Origin: Streptomyces sp. TS71-3
GTDB taxonomy: Bacteria > Actinomycetota > Actinomycetes > Streptomycetales > Streptomycetaceae
Direction of reading: 5' to 3'
Length of the DNA stretch: 64,000 bases
NCBI RefSeq assembly: GCF_018327685.1
Contig: NZ_BNEL01000001.1
Location: 4,278,001-4,342,000, forward strand
The notes beneath the pieces are model-generated. The model saw only the letters and a list, made by a program, of their open reading frames with translations. It was not told where the DNA came from and searched no databases. The position numbers and the translations under genes are program-made. Shown here piece after piece: positions 51,551 through 60,627 of the stretch (positions are counted from its first letter, which is position 1; every line of letters starts with the position of its first letter).

Positions 51551-52237
51551 TCAGGGCTCGAAGCGGTACCCCATGCCCGGCTCGGTGATCAGGTACCGGG
51601 GGCGTGCGGGGTCGCGCTCCAGCTTGCGTCGCAGCTGGGCCATGTAGACCCGCAGGTAGTTGCTGTGCGCGGCGTAGGTGGGCCCCCACACCTCCTGGAG
51701 CAGCCGGCGCTGGGTGACCAGCCGTCCGGGGTTGTCGACGAGGATCTCCAGCAGGTGCCACTCGGTGGGGGTGAGCCGCACGGTGCGGCCCCCGCGGTGC
51801 ACCTTCTTCGCCGCCAGGTCGATCGTGAACTCGTCGGTGGTCACCGTGACCGCCTCGTCGCTCTCGGCCGGGGACTGGCGCCGCCGGGTGGCGGCGCGGA
51901 GCCTGGCCAGCAGCTCGTCCATGCTGAACGGCTTGGTGACGTAGTCGTCGGCGCCCGCGTCCAGGGCGCGCACCTTGTCCTCCGAGGTGTGCCGCGCGGA
52001 GAGCACCAGGATCGGCACCTGGCTCGGCGAGCGCCGCAGGCCCCTGATCACGTCGACGCCGTCCATGTCCGGCAGTCCCAGGTCGAGGACGATCACGTCG
52101 GGCTCGTGGGCCGCGGCCAGCCGCAGCGCGGTGCGCCCGTCGCGGGCCTCCTGGACCTCGAAGGTGCGCACCTGGAGATTGATCCGCAGCGCGCGCACGA
52201 GCTGCGGGTCGTCCTCCACCACCAGTACCCGGGGCAT
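51551..52237 (-). CDS. kdpE: Response regulator KdpE
   Basis: 228 residues from ATG 52237, the standard OmpR/PhoB length. Receiver domain MPRVLVVEDDPQLVRALRIN with phospho-acceptor in VIVLDLGLPDMDGVDV and the Lys of DDYVTKPFSMDEL. The C-terminal winged helix has VRLTPTEWHLLEILVDNPGR and HSNYLRVYMAQLRRKLERDP. KdpE activates the kdpFABC K+ transporter operon after phosphorylation by KdpD. Here the order is kdpE-kdpD on the minus strand, and the transporter genes are elsewhere. Confidence 0.96.
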   Translation of the reverse strand: MPRVLVVEDDPQLVRALRINLQVRTFEVQEARDGRTALRLAAAHEPDVIVLDLGLPDMDGVDVIRGLRRSPSQVPILVLSARHTSEDKVRALDAGADDYVTKPFSMDELLARLRAATRRRQSPAESDEAVTVTTDEFTIDLAAKKVHRGGRTVRLTPTEWHLLEILVDNPGRLVTQRRLLQEVWGPTYAAHSNYLRVYMAQLRRKLERDPARPRYLITEPGMGYRFEP

Positions 52238-52704
52238 CGGTGTGCCGCCTTTCCTGCCGTGGGCGTGCAGACCCGCACTGCTCGTGCCGCGCGGGTACGG
52301 GATCGCGCCGCCCTGCGGCCGGGGGCGCCCGTACAGGACGGGGCCGCCGCCGGGCGGGGCGTGGTGGCCGGGAGCGGACCCGGGGCGCGCCGGAGCCGGG
52401 TTCGCCGGCGACGGACGCGGGCCGGGCGCCGGGGTGGTGCGGTCGGGCATGCGATCAGCCCTTCGCCGGGTCGCGGGAGTGGGGGAAGAGAGGGTGATAT
52501 CAGGCCGTCTGGCCCAGAAGAGCAAACATCGCCGCCTCTGCCTGGTTAAGGGCTCTTGATGCGTCCTATACGGGGGTGGTCCGACTCTTGACGCTCGCCT
52601 GACGCAGGTGTGGGTCAGGTCACAGGGCGGTGTCCTCGGAGGCGTCGAGAGGCACGGGGCGGTGGCCGTTAGGGTCGTACGGCACGCAATCGCCGGAGGG
52701 ATAT
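52238..52704. other. Divergent promoter region kdpE/Nudix
   Basis: 467 bp. It is Gly/Pro-coding-like GC-rich DNA near 52260-52450 and AT-richer at 52500-52570, where the kdpE promoter probably lies. No gene or KdpE box was identified. In-frame extensions of both flanking genes into it lack ribosome sites. Confidence 0.45.
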
Positions 52705-53139
52705 GTGGCGCCGCACACCGTCATCGATGTCATGATCATTCTGGAGCGCAGCGACGGCAGCATCCTGCTCGCCGAGCGCTCCGGCACAGGATTCGGGGAC
52801 GGCATGCTGAACCTCCCCAGCGGCAAGGTCGAGCCCGGGGAGAGCGTCCTTGAGGCCGCCGTCCGCGAGGCCCGCGAGGAGACGGGGATCCGCATCGACG
52901 AGCCGGCCCTGCGCCTCGTCCATGTGATGCAGCACCGCAACACCGCCGACGACGTCCGCGTCGGCTGGTTCTTCGCCACGTCCCAGTGGCTCGGCGAGCC
53001 CGTCAACGCCGAGCCCCACAAGTGCGCCGGCCTCGCCTGGCACCGTGCGGACCAGCTCCCCGCCCACACGATGCCGTACAACGCCCTCGGTATCGCCCAC
53101 TATCTCAAGGGCGAGCCGTTCTCCGTGCACGGCTGGTAG
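52705..53139 (+). CDS. Nudix hydrolase
   Basis: 144 residues from GTG 52705, chosen because GGAGGG precedes it; a frame from 52630 has no such site. The full Nudix box is present: GKVEPGESVLEAAVREAREE followed by TGI (G-x5-E-x7-REUXEEXGU). The fold opens VAPHTVIDVMIILERSDGSI. Such enzymes cleave nucleoside diphosphates linked to another moiety, using Mg2+, and sanitise nucleotide pools. The C-terminal AGLAWHRADQLPAHTMPYNA is typical of the NTP pyrophosphohydrolase-like branch. Substrate unknown. Confidence 0.92.
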   Translation: MAPHTVIDVMIILERSDGSILLAERSGTGFGDGMLNLPSGKVEPGESVLEAAVREAREETGIRIDEPALRLVHVMQHRNTADDVRVGWFFATSQWLGEPVNAEPHKCAGLAWHRADQLPAHTMPYNALGIAHYLKGEPFSVHGW

Positions 53140-53239
53140 ACGGTCCCCCGAACTGCTGACGGGCCGTCAAGGACCCGGCGGGGGACGGTGGCCGCAGGAC
53201 ATTAGGATCGTCGCATCGGCTAGGCGGAGGGTGTCGGCG

Positions 53240-53791
53240 ATGCACATGATCGAGGGGCTTGGCGTACGGTTGCGCCCGGCCAGGGCGGGGGACCGGGAGC
53301 GCTTCCTGGAGATCCTGGGCTGCCCGGAGGTCGCCCGCTGGTGGGGCGATCCCGAGGAGGAGGCCGACGAGGCCTGCGCGCCCCCCGCCGGCGTGCGCAG
53401 CTACGCCATCGAGCAGCGCCCCGAGAACGGCGCGTCCGAGAACGGCACGGAATCGCCCGTCGTCGGCATCGTGCAGGCATGGGAGGAGACCACCCGGGAC
53501 TTCCGGCACGCCGGCCTGGACATCGCCGTCCACCCCGACTGGCACCGCAAGGGCATCGGCAGCGCCGCCCTCTACGTCCTCGCCCACTACCTCTTCGAGG
53601 TGGACGGCCACCACCGCCTGACGATCGACCCCGCGACGGACAACGAACCCGCCATCAGCCTCTACCAGAAGCTCGGATTCCGCCCGGTGGGCGTGATGCG
53701 CGAGTACGAGCGCAGGGACGACGGGACGGTGCGCGACGGCCTGCTGATGGACATGCTCGCCGGCGAGCTGGTGGAGCCGGGGCAGGCCTGA
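53240..53791 (+). CDS. GNAT acetyltransferase, aminoglycoside 6'-N-acetyltransferase-like
   Basis: 183 residues from ATG 53240 (GGAGGG upstream). Acetyl-CoA-binding motif A: DIAVHPDWHRKGIGSAALYV (R-x-x-G-x-G/A as RKGIGS). The N-terminus, RLRPARAGDRERFLEILGCP then EVARWWGD, and the later NEPAISLYQKLGFRPVGVMR match AAC(6')-type enzymes of the GNAT family. It would acetylate an amine, possibly an aminoglycoside, but family members vary. Follows the Nudix gene by 100 bp on the same strand. Confidence 0.87.
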   Translation: MHMIEGLGVRLRPARAGDRERFLEILGCPEVARWWGDPEEEADEACAPPAGVRSYAIEQRPENGASENGTESPVVGIVQAWEETTRDFRHAGLDIAVHPDWHRKGIGSAALYVLAHYLFEVDGHHRLTIDPATDNEPAISLYQKLGFRPVGVMREYERRDDGTVRDGLLMDMLAGELVEPGQA

Positions 53792-53840
53792 TCCTCCCGG
53801 GCGCCCGCGTCACGGCGCGCTTGCGTCGCGGCGGGCTCCT

Positions 53841-53891
53841 GTCCGGGATGTACCCCCGTCCGGGATGTACCCCCGTCCGGGATGTGCCTCC
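53841..53891. repeat. 17-bp tandem repeat, three copies
   Basis: Two identical and one diverged copy of GTCCGGGATGTACCCCC downstream of the GNAT gene, in the convergent region with DoxX. A fourth partial copy follows. Not coding. Confidence 0.8.
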
Positions 53892-53996
53892 GTCCGAGGC
53901 GAGGCGCTCCCCGGTCCGCCCGGGACATCGGACAAGGCGTTGCTCGGGACGCCGGGACGCCGGGACGCGCCCGATCCCGCGTCCCGGGGAAGCCGC

Positions 53997-54545
53997 TCAC
54001 TCGCCGTCGCCGGAGTCCCCCGCGCTCTCCTCCGCCTGGGCCGCCGCCAGCCGCCGCTGGCGCGCGCCCACCACCACGGCCGCCGCGGCCGAGACGACGC
54101 CGAGGGCGGCGGGGACCATCCAGTCGCGGTTGAGGGTGTGGCCGATGACGTGGTCCAGGGAGAGCCGGCCGGGTCCCATCACCGCCAGACTCGTGGTGAT
54201 CAGGCCCATGACGGCCGGGAGCTCCAGACCCCCGGACGTGTTGAAGAAGCCGTTGGGCGCGTGGACCGCGGCCGCGCCGGCCATGCCGCCCGCCGCCGCC
54301 GCACCCGCGGCCGGGGTGGCGAGCCCCATCGCCAGCAGCGCCCCGCCGCCGGTCTCCGCGACGCCCGACGCCAGCGCGCTGACCGTGCCCGGCTTGTACT
54401 GGATCGATTCCATGAACTGCGCCGTGCCCTCGACACCCCCGCCGCCGAACCAGCCGAAGAGCTTCTGCGTGCCGTGGGACATCAGCACGGCACCGGTCCC
54501 GAGGCGCAGCATCAGCAGTCCCACGTCACGTCTGTCGACACACAT
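53997..54545 (-). CDS. DoxX family membrane protein
   Basis: 182 residues from ATG 54545 (AGGAGG upstream). DoxX pattern: LGLLMLRLGTGAVLMSHGTQ then KLFGWFGGGGVEGTAQFMES, with four membrane helices (about 8-30, 60-82, 90-112, 133-155) and a Gly/Ala-rich middle. Family members are integral membrane proteins linked to thiosulfate:quinone oxidation, redox stress or virulence, often as SodA/DoxX/SseA complexes. No partner gene is adjacent here. C-terminus acidic and cytoplasmic. Confidence 0.88.
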   Translation of the reverse strand: MCVDRRDVGLLMLRLGTGAVLMSHGTQKLFGWFGGGGVEGTAQFMESIQYKPGTVSALASGVAETGGGALLAMGLATPAAGAAAAGGMAGAAAVHAPNGFFNTSGGLELPAVMGLITTSLAVMGPGRLSLDHVIGHTLNRDWMVPAALGVVSAAAAVVVGARQRRLAAAQAEESAGDSGDGE

Positions 54546-54694
54546 CGCTCGCGGTACCTCCTCCTGACGGCGCACGCGGCACCGCCATGCGCCGGGTGCC
54601 TCTGGTGCATGCGCCTCAACCGTCGCACGGTCCCGGCCCCCGCACCGTGCCGTCTCGGCCGTACGGGTGGCGGGCGCGGCGGGCGGCGCGGGCG

Positions 54695-55459
54695 TCAGCC
54701 CCGGCCCACGTACGGCATGGCCGTCGCCAGCACCGTCGCGAACTGCACGTTGGCCTCCAGGGGCAGTTCCGCCATGTGCCGGACGGTGCGGGCCACGTCG
54801 CGGACGTCCATCACCGGCTCGGCGGCCACCTGCCCGTTCGCCTGGGGCACCCCCCGCTGCATCCGCTCGGTCATCTCGGTCGCGGCGTTTCCGATGTCTA
54901 TCTGGCCGCACGCGATCCGGTACGGGCGGCCGTCCAGGGAGAGCGACTTGGTGAGCCCCGTCAGCGCGTGCTTGGTCGCCGTGTAGGCGATCGACCGCGG
55001 GCGGGGAGCGTGCGCGGAGACGGAACCGTTGTTGATGATCCGGCCGCCCTGCGGGTCCTGCTCCTTCATCTGCCGGAACGCCGCCTGGGCGCAGAGGAAC
55101 GCGCCGTTCAGGTTGGTGTCGACGACGTGCCGCCAGGCGTCGTAGGACAGCTCCTCGGTGGCGACGCCGGCCGGGCCGAAGGTGCCCGCGTTGTTGAAGA
55201 GCAGGTCGAGCCGGCCGAACCCGTCCCGCGCCGCGGCGAACAGCGCGTCCACCTCGGCGGGGCGTGTCACGTCCGTGCGGACGCACAGCACGGCCGGAGC
55301 GTTCCCACCGGCCAGCGCCGCCGTCTCCTCCAGGGCCTCGGGCCGCCGCCCGGCCAGCGCCACCGACCAGCCACCGGCCAGCAACTCCAGGGCGACCGCG
55401 CGCCCGATCCCGGAACCGGCGCCTGTGATCACCGCGGTCCTGCTCGGCCTCTCGTCCAT
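54695..55459 (-). CDS. Short-chain dehydrogenase/reductase
   Basis: 254 residues from ATG 55459. A classical SDR with complete motifs: [20 protein letters not shown] (TGxxxGxG), [13 protein letters not shown] (NNAG), catalytic serine INNGSVSAH and [10 protein letters not shown] (Y-x-x-x-K). [20 protein letters not shown] is the substrate loop. Arg near the end of beta2 (AGRRPEAL) suggests NADPH preference. Substrate unknown. Same strand as DoxX, 149 bp apart. Confidence 0.93.
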   Translation of the reverse strand: MDERPSRTAVITGAGSGIGRAVALELLAGGWSVALAGRRPEALEETAALAGGNAPAVLCVRTDVTRPAEVDALFAAARDGFGRLDLLFNNAGTFGPAGVATEELSYDAWRHVVDTNLNGAFLCAQAAFRQMKEQDPQGGRIINNGSVSAHAPRPRSIAYTATKHALTGLTKSLSLDGRPYRIACGQIDIGNAATEMTERMQRGVPQANGQVAAEPVMDVRDVARTVRHMAELPLEANVQFATVLATAMPYVGRG

Positions 55460-55502
55460 GGGAACGGAGAGTACGTGGTGTCCCGTTGGGGGCCACCCAG
55501 AA

Positions 55503-55555
55503 GGGGCGCGGGGATGGGGGTACCTCCCACGCCTTCAAGGCAGTGGGGGAGCGAG
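55503..55555. repeat. 53-bp dispersed repeat with hairpin (copy 1)
   Basis: The same 53-bp element occurs at 60806-60858 with only two differences. It begins GGGGCGCGGGGATGGGGGTA and contains a CTCCCACGCC...GGCAGTGGGGGAG inverted repeat. Located between the SDR gene and the Gfo/Idh gene. Confidence 0.85.
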
Positions 55556-55678
55556 AAGCCCCACTCACCGATGGTCCAGGCGCGACGGGAACCACCCACT
55601 TCAGGTGGTGGCGACCCGCAGGGCCGCGTTAGCGGCACCCGCACAAGCCCCCAACAGACGTGCCGGCCGACCCGCGCG

Positions 55679-56677
55679 TCAGCGCGCCGCCTCGCCCGGG
55701 TAGACGACCCCGATCCGCTCCCGTATCGCGTCGAGCGTGCGCATCACCGCGAGGGAGCCCTCCAGCGGCACGAGCGGGGACTCGGTCTCGCCCGCCCGCA
55801 GGCAGCGCATCACCTCGGCCGCCTCGTGCCGGAACGTGGAGCGGTGGCCGTCCGCCGGGTCGAGGGTGTGCTCCTCGGGGTCGTGGCCGTCGCGGTAGAG
55901 CACGAACCGGTCGGGGTGGAAGAAGCCGTGCGGGATCTCGATGCGGCCCCGGTCGCCGGAGATCACGGCGCTCACCGGGCTGCTCGCGTCGAGCGCGCAG
56001 TGCACCACGGCCTGGGCACCGCTCTCGTACCCGAGCACCGCCGTGGTCCGCAGGTCGACGCCCTCGTCCGAGAGCGTCGCGCTCGCCACCAGATCCGCGG
56101 GCTCACCCAGCAGCAGATGCGCGAACGACACCGGGTAGACGCCCAGGTCGAGGAGTGCCCCGCCGCCCAGCTCGGGGTTGCGCATCCGGTGCTCCGGCGC
56201 GAAGTCGCCGGTGATCCCGAAGTCGGCGTGCACCGCGTGGACCTCGCCGATCGCCCCGTCGTCGACGAGCAGTCTCGCCCGGCGGATCAGGGGGTTGAGG
56301 TACGTCCACATCCCCTCCATCAGGAAGGTGCGGTGCCGGCGGGCCAGCGCGACCAGCTCGGCCGCCTCCCGCTCGTTCATCGTGAGGGGTTTCTCACACA
56401 GGACCGCCCGGCCCGCCTCCAGGCAGAGCCCGGCGGCCGCCCGGTGCGCCGAGTGCGGGGTGGCGACGTAGACCACGTCCACCTCGTCGTCCTTGGCGAG
56501 CGACGCCCAGTCGCCGTACGCCTTCGGTATCCCGAACCGCTCGGCGAACTCCCGGGCAGGCCCCTCGCTGCGCGAGGCCACCGCCACCACGTCCGCGTCC
56601 GGCATCTCCACGAGGTCCTGGGCGAACTTCGCCGCGATCCCGCCGGTCGCCAGCACACCCCACCGCACCTGCTCCAC
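55679..56677 (-). CDS. Gfo/Idh/MocA family oxidoreductase
   Basis: 332 residues from GTG 56677 (AGAGG upstream). The N-terminal NAD(P)-binding Rossmann domain, RWGVLATGGIAAKFAQDLVE then VVAVASRSEGPAREFAERFG, is followed by the EKPLTMNEREAAELVALA motif (Glu-Lys-Pro, catalytic lysine). The C-terminal GFO_IDH_MocA_C alpha/beta domain has GGGALLDLGVYPVSFAHLLL (conserved Asp/His positions). It oxidises or reduces a sugar or polyol. Substrate unknown. The nearest plus-strand gene is divergent. Confidence 0.93.
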   Translation of the reverse strand: MEQVRWGVLATGGIAAKFAQDLVEMPDADVVAVASRSEGPAREFAERFGIPKAYGDWASLAKDDEVDVVYVATPHSAHRAAAGLCLEAGRAVLCEKPLTMNEREAAELVALARRHRTFLMEGMWTYLNPLIRRARLLVDDGAIGEVHAVHADFGITGDFAPEHRMRNPELGGGALLDLGVYPVSFAHLLLGEPADLVASATLSDEGVDLRTTAVLGYESGAQAVVHCALDASSPVSAVISGDRGRIEIPHGFFHPDRFVLYRDGHDPEEHTLDPADGHRSTFRHEAAEVMRCLRAGETESPLVPLEGSLAVMRTLDAIRERIGVVYPGEAAR

Positions 56678-56869
56678 AGCCGTGCCTCTCCCTCTGCGTG
56701 CCGCCGGAACCGTGCGGTCCGGTCGCCTGAGCCTACGACGGCCCCACCCGCACGGACCGTCCACCCCTCGCCCGGCCCACGAACGACGGCCTCCACCGCG
56801 AAGAACTCGTTCCCCGCCCGCATGCTCGAACTGAGAACATGGAGCCCTATTCGACGAAGGGGAGGACCC

Positions 56870-58381
56870 ATGTCCGAGCGTGGCCGCACCACGCGGGACG
56901 ACCACGGGCCGCAAGGCCACATACCCACCGCGCAGGACGCGCATCCGCGTCCGGCGCCCGCACCCCGGCAAGCCGCCCGAGGCGGCATCGCGCCCGCGGC
57001 ACTGCGCCGCACCGGCCTGCTGGTCACCCTCATCCTCGGCGGGCTGACCGCCGTACCGGCGCTGTCCATGGACATGTACCTCCCGTCGCTCCCGGAGGTC
57101 ACCGACTCGCTGCACGCGCCCGCCGCCACCGTGCAGCTCACGCTCACCACCTGCCTCGCCGGAATGGCCCTGGGCCAGCTCGTGGTGGGGCCGATGAGCG
57201 ACAAGTGGGGCCGCAGGCGCCCCCTCCTGGTCGGCCTCCTCGTCTACATCCTCGCCACCGCCGCCTGCGCGTTCGCGCCCACCATCGAGCTGCTCGTCAC
57301 CTTCCGGCTCGCCCAGGGCCTGGCGGGCGCCGCCGGCATCGTCATCGCACGCGCCGTGGTCCGCGACCTCTACGACGGGGTGGCCATGGCGCGGTTCTTC
57401 TCCACCCTGATGCTGATATCGGGGGTCGCGCCCATCGTCGCCCCGATCATCGGCGCCCAGGTGCTGCGGGTGACGGACTGGCGGGGCGTCTTCTACATCC
57501 TCACCGTGGTCGGCACCCTGCTCACCGCCGTCGTCTGGTTCAGGCTCCCGGAGACCCTCGACCCGGAACGGCGCCAGGGCGGCGGGGTCGGCGGGGCGCT
57601 GCGCACCATGCGGGGGCTCATCGCCGACCGGGTCTTCAGCGGCTACATGATCGCGGGCGGGTTCGCGTTCGCGGCGCTGTTCGCCTACATCAGCGCCTCG
57701 CCCTACGTGATCCAGGAGATCTACGGGGCCTCCGCGCAGACGTACTCACTCGTCTTCTGCCTCAACTCGATCGGGCTCGTCGCCATGGGGCAGCTCAACG
57801 GCAAGGTCCTCGTCGGCCGGGTCAGCCTGGACAAGGTGCTGGGCGTGGGGCTCACCCTGATCACGCTCGCGGCGGCGGCGCTGCTGCTGATGACCAGCGG
57901 CGTCCTCGGACCCGTCGGCCTGGTGCCGATCGCCGCCGCGCTCTTCGTGCTGATGTCCGCGATGGGCCTGGCCCTGCCGAACACCAACGCCCTCGCGCTG
58001 ATGCGCACCCCGCACGCGGCGGGCTCCGCCTCCGCGCTGCTGGGCACCTCGCAGTTCCTCATCGGCGCGGTGGCCTCGCCGCTGGTCGGGGTGGCGGGCG
58101 AGCGCACCGCCGTGCCGATGGCCGTCGTCCAGGTGGCCGCCTCGCTGGTGGCCTTCGGCTGCTTCCTCGGCCTGTGCCGGCCCTGGCGGCACTTCGCGGC
58201 GGGCCGGGAACCCGCACAGGTGACCCGCCCGGTGCGCCGGTCCCTGTGGACGCGGCCGGTGGGCGCCCCGGAAGGGACGCCGTCCGCGCCCGCGGTGCAC
58301 GAACCGCGGGCTGCCCGGCAGGTGGCGCGGGCGGCGGGTGAGGTCCCGTCGGTCGCCGGCCCCGGGGAGGTGGAGCGCTGA
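56870..58381 (+). CDS. Bcr/CflA family multidrug efflux MFS transporter
   Basis: 503 residues from ATG 56870 (GGGGAGG upstream); a much longer open frame upstream is not coding. Twelve helices begin at about residue 45. Bcr/CflA hallmarks: ALSMDMYLPSLPEVTDSLHA in TM1, GQLVVGPMSDKWGRRRPLLV (motif A), RAVVRDLYDGVAMARFFSTL and ISASPYVIQEIYG. The cytoplasmic N-terminus is His/Pro-rich, and the C-terminal 90 residues are a polar tail. Likely exports chloramphenicol, bicyclomycin or other drugs. Its stop overlaps the start of the serine hydrolase (CTGA). Confidence 0.92.
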   Translation: MSERGRTTRDDHGPQGHIPTAQDAHPRPAPAPRQAARGGIAPAALRRTGLLVTLILGGLTAVPALSMDMYLPSLPEVTDSLHAPAATVQLTLTTCLAGMALGQLVVGPMSDKWGRRRPLLVGLLVYILATAACAFAPTIELLVTFRLAQGLAGAAGIVIARAVVRDLYDGVAMARFFSTLMLISGVAPIVAPIIGAQVLRVTDWRGVFYILTVVGTLLTAVVWFRLPETLDPERRQGGGVGGALRTMRGLIADRVFSGYMIAGGFAFAALFAYISASPYVIQEIYGASAQTYSLVFCLNSIGLVAMGQLNGKVLVGRVSLDKVLGVGLTLITLAAAALLLMTSGVLGPVGLVPIAAALFVLMSAMGLALPNTNALALMRTPHAAGSASALLGTSQFLIGAVASPLVGVAGERTAVPMAVVQVAASLVAFGCFLGLCRPWRHFAAGREPAQVTRPVRRSLWTRPVGAPEGTPSAPAVHEPRAARQVARAAGEVPSVAGPGEVER

Positions 58382-59508
58382 GCACGCCTCGGCTACGCCT
58401 GGCACCGCCCGAGCGCGCCGGGCTCGACCCCGGCGCGCTGCGCCGGATGGTGCACGGGGTACGCGACCTGCACACCGGGGACCGGCCCTGGTGTGCGGGC
58501 GCCGTGCTGCTGGCGGGACGCGGGCCGGTGATCGCGGTCGAGGAGGCGTTCGGCTGGGCCGAGCGGTACCGCGCCTACGACCCGCGGACGGACAGGGGCG
58601 TCGAGCTGCCTGCCGGCCGGTGGCGTCCGATGCGCACCGGCACTCCGTTCGACCTGGCCTCGCTCACCAAGCTGTTCACGACGGTCGCCGTGATGCAGCA
58701 GATCGAACGGGGCGCGCTCGGCGTCGACGCACGCGTCGGCACGTACCTGCCGGAGTTCCGGGCCGCCGCCGAACACCGCATCACCGTGCGGCAGCTGTTA
58801 CTGCACACCTCCGGGCTGCCCCCGGAACTGCCGCTGTACGACCTGCCGGACGACACGGCCCGGCTCGCGGCCCTGCGCGCCCAGGAACCGGTGGCCGAGC
58901 CCGGCCGGTACCTCTACTCGGACGTCAACATGCTGCTGTTACAGCACGCTCTGGAGCGGGTCACCCGGCGCCCGCTGGACGTGCTGGTCCGGGAGGGCAT
59001 CACCCGGCCGCTCGGCATGACGGCCACCGGGTTCGGGCCCTGCCCCGGCGCCGCGGCCACCGAGGACCAGCGGCGGCCGTGGGCCAAGGCGGACCGGGGG
59101 ATGCTGAGCGGCGAGGTGCACGACGAGAACGCCTGGGCGCTCGGCGGGGTCGCCGGCCACGCCGGGCTGTTCTCGACGGGCCGCGACCTCGCGGTGTTCT
59201 GCCGCGCGATCCTCGCCGGGGGCGCCTACGGGACGGCGCGGATCCTCGCCCCCGACTCCGTCGACCTGATGCTGGCACCGCCCGGACTAGGGTTCCGCAC
59301 CGACCAGCCCTGGTTCATGGGCGAGCTCTCCGGACGGGGCGCGGCGGGGCACACCGGGTTCACCGGCACGTCGCTGGTCCTGGACCGCGCCACCGACACC
59401 TTCGCCGTCCTGCTCGCCAACACCGTCCACCCGTGCCGCCGCCCACCCGACAGCGCCCCGCGCGCCACGGTCGGCACGTGGCTCGCGCGGGCGGTGGTCC
59501 CCGGCTGA
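58378..59508 (+). CDS. Serine hydrolase / beta-lactamase family protein
   Basis: 376 residues from a probable CTG at 58378 that overlaps the MFS stop (CTGA) and has GGGGAGG 7 bp upstream. An ATG at 58447 is possible, but the residues before it (RLAPPERAGLDPGALRRMVH) fit the family N-terminus. Active site: DLASLTKLFTTVAV (SxxK with the nucleophile Ser) and YLYSDVNMLLLQ (Tyr general base). The C-terminal GAAGHTGFTGTSLVLD holds the HTG motif, equivalent to KTG. No signal peptide. Probably an esterase or peptidase rather than an antibiotic-degrading enzyme. Translationally coupled to the exporter. Confidence 0.85.
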   Translation: MSTPRLRLAPPERAGLDPGALRRMVHGVRDLHTGDRPWCAGAVLLAGRGPVIAVEEAFGWAERYRAYDPRTDRGVELPAGRWRPMRTGTPFDLASLTKLFTTVAVMQQIERGALGVDARVGTYLPEFRAAAEHRITVRQLLLHTSGLPPELPLYDLPDDTARLAALRAQEPVAEPGRYLYSDVNMLLLQHALERVTRRPLDVLVREGITRPLGMTATGFGPCPGAAATEDQRRPWAKADRGMLSGEVHDENAWALGGVAGHAGLFSTGRDLAVFCRAILAGGAYGTARILAPDSVDLMLAPPGLGFRTDQPWFMGELSGRGAAGHTGFTGTSLVLDRATDTFAVLLANTVHPCRRPPDSAPRATVGTWLARAVVPG

Positions 59509-59615
59509 GGGCGGCGGGAGGGGCGCTTTCGGGTGGGCGGCCGTTCCGCGCCTCCTCCCCGCGCCTCTCCCGCCGCCCCCGGACCTGGGCGGCGGGGTGC
59601 CGCGGGCCGCGCCCG

Positions 59616-59631
59616 TAGAATGCGGCCGATG
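59616..59631 (+). promoter_or_regulatory. Leaderless promoter of the Rsm22-like gene
   Basis: -10 TAGAAT (59616-59621) is followed after 7 nt by ATG 59629, so transcription should start at or next to the A of the ATG. There is no Shine-Dalgarno. No clear -35 is visible. Confidence 0.5.
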
Positions 59632-60627
59632 AACGCGAACACGGTCGACGACGGGCTGCGGGTCGCATTGGACGGTGCCCTCGACGGCCTCGCGCCGCGC
59701 AGTGCCGCGGCGGCCGTCGGGCGGCTGATCGCCCAGTACCGGGGTCAGACCCCGACCGGCGCCCCGGTGCTCCGTGACCGTGCGGACGTCGTCGCCTACG
59801 CCGCCTACCGCATGCCGGCCACCTCCGCCGCGGCCCGTGCCGCGCTCGGCGCTCTCGCCTCCGCACTGCCCGGAGACTGGGCCCCGGACAGCCACCTCGA
59901 CCTCGGCGGCGGCACCGGCGCCGCGATCTGGGCGGCGAACGACACGTGGGGCGCCGCGCGGCCCGTCACCGTGCTCGACTGGGCGGAGCCCGCCCTCGCC
60001 CTGGGCCGCGAGCTGGCGGCCGCCCACCCGCACCTGACGTCCGCCGACTGGCGCCGCGCCCGCCTCGGCGGCACGGCTCCGCTGCCCGCCGCGGGCCTGG
60101 TCACGCTCTCCTACGTACTGGGCGAGCTGACCGAGCGGGACCGCGACGCCGCCGTGACCGCCGCTGCCGGAGCCGGGCAGGCGGTGGTGGTCGTGGAGCC
60201 GGGCACTCCGGACGGCTACGAACGGGTGCTCGCCGCGCGGGAGGGGCTGATCCGAGCCGGCATGCGCGTCGCGGCACCCTGCCCGCACGGCGCAGACTGC
60301 CCCATCGCCCCCGGCACCGACTGGTGCCACTTCTCGGTGCGGGTCAGCAGGTCGGCCCTGCACCGGCAGGTCAAGGGCGGCTCGCTGCCGTACGAGGACG
60401 AGAAGTTCAGCTTCGTCGCGGCGGTACGGCCACCACTCGCACCCACCCCGGCCCCGGCCCGGGTGCTGCGCAGGCCGCAGATCCGCAAGGGCCACGTACT
60501 CCTGGACCTGTGCACCGAGGACGGCACCCTGACCAGAACGACGGTCACCAAACGGCAGGGCCCCGCTTACCGCGCCGCGCGGGACGCGTCGTGGGGGGAT
60601 GCGTGGGAGCCACCGGAGACCACGTAG
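59629..60627 (+). CDS. Small ribosomal subunit Rsm22-family methyltransferase-like protein
   Basis: 332 residues from ATG 59629, probably leaderless. The SAM-fold motif SHLDLGGGTGAAIWAANDTW (about 86) is followed by PVTVLDWAEPALALGRELAA. After VVVVEPGTPDGYERVLAARE, four cysteines, Cys218, Cys224 (CPHGADCP), Cys233 (WCHF) and Cys295 (LDLCTEDG), form the candidate [4Fe-4S] site known from Rsm22/METTL17. These proteins assist small-subunit assembly, and some lack methyltransferase activity. KGGSLPYEDEKFSFVAA is a family signature. Monocistronic. Confidence 0.9.
   Translation: MNANTVDDGLRVALDGALDGLAPRSAAAAVGRLIAQYRGQTPTGAPVLRDRADVVAYAAYRMPATSAAARAALGALASALPGDWAPDSHLDLGGGTGAAIWAANDTWGAARPVTVLDWAEPALALGRELAAAHPHLTSADWRRARLGGTAPLPAAGLVTLSYVLGELTERDRDAAVTAAAGAGQAVVVVEPGTPDGYERVLAAREGLIRAGMRVAAPCPHGADCPIAPGTDWCHFSVRVSRSALHRQVKGGSLPYEDEKFSFVAAVRPPLAPTPAPARVLRRPQIRKGHVLLDLCTEDGTLTRTTVTKRQGPAYRAARDASWGDAWEPPETT

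Noticed and set aside
47992..51588. 1198-codon plus-strand open frame opposite the GH3 gene and kdpD
   Set aside because: Crosses two unrelated minus-strand genes and an operator region. The product is Arg/His/Pro-rich and has no domain.
54587..56869. Extension of the Bcr/CflA transporter frame upstream to 54587
   Set aside because: It runs antisense through the SDR and Gfo/Idh genes. The true start at 56870 has a strong ribosome site and matches the family N-terminus.
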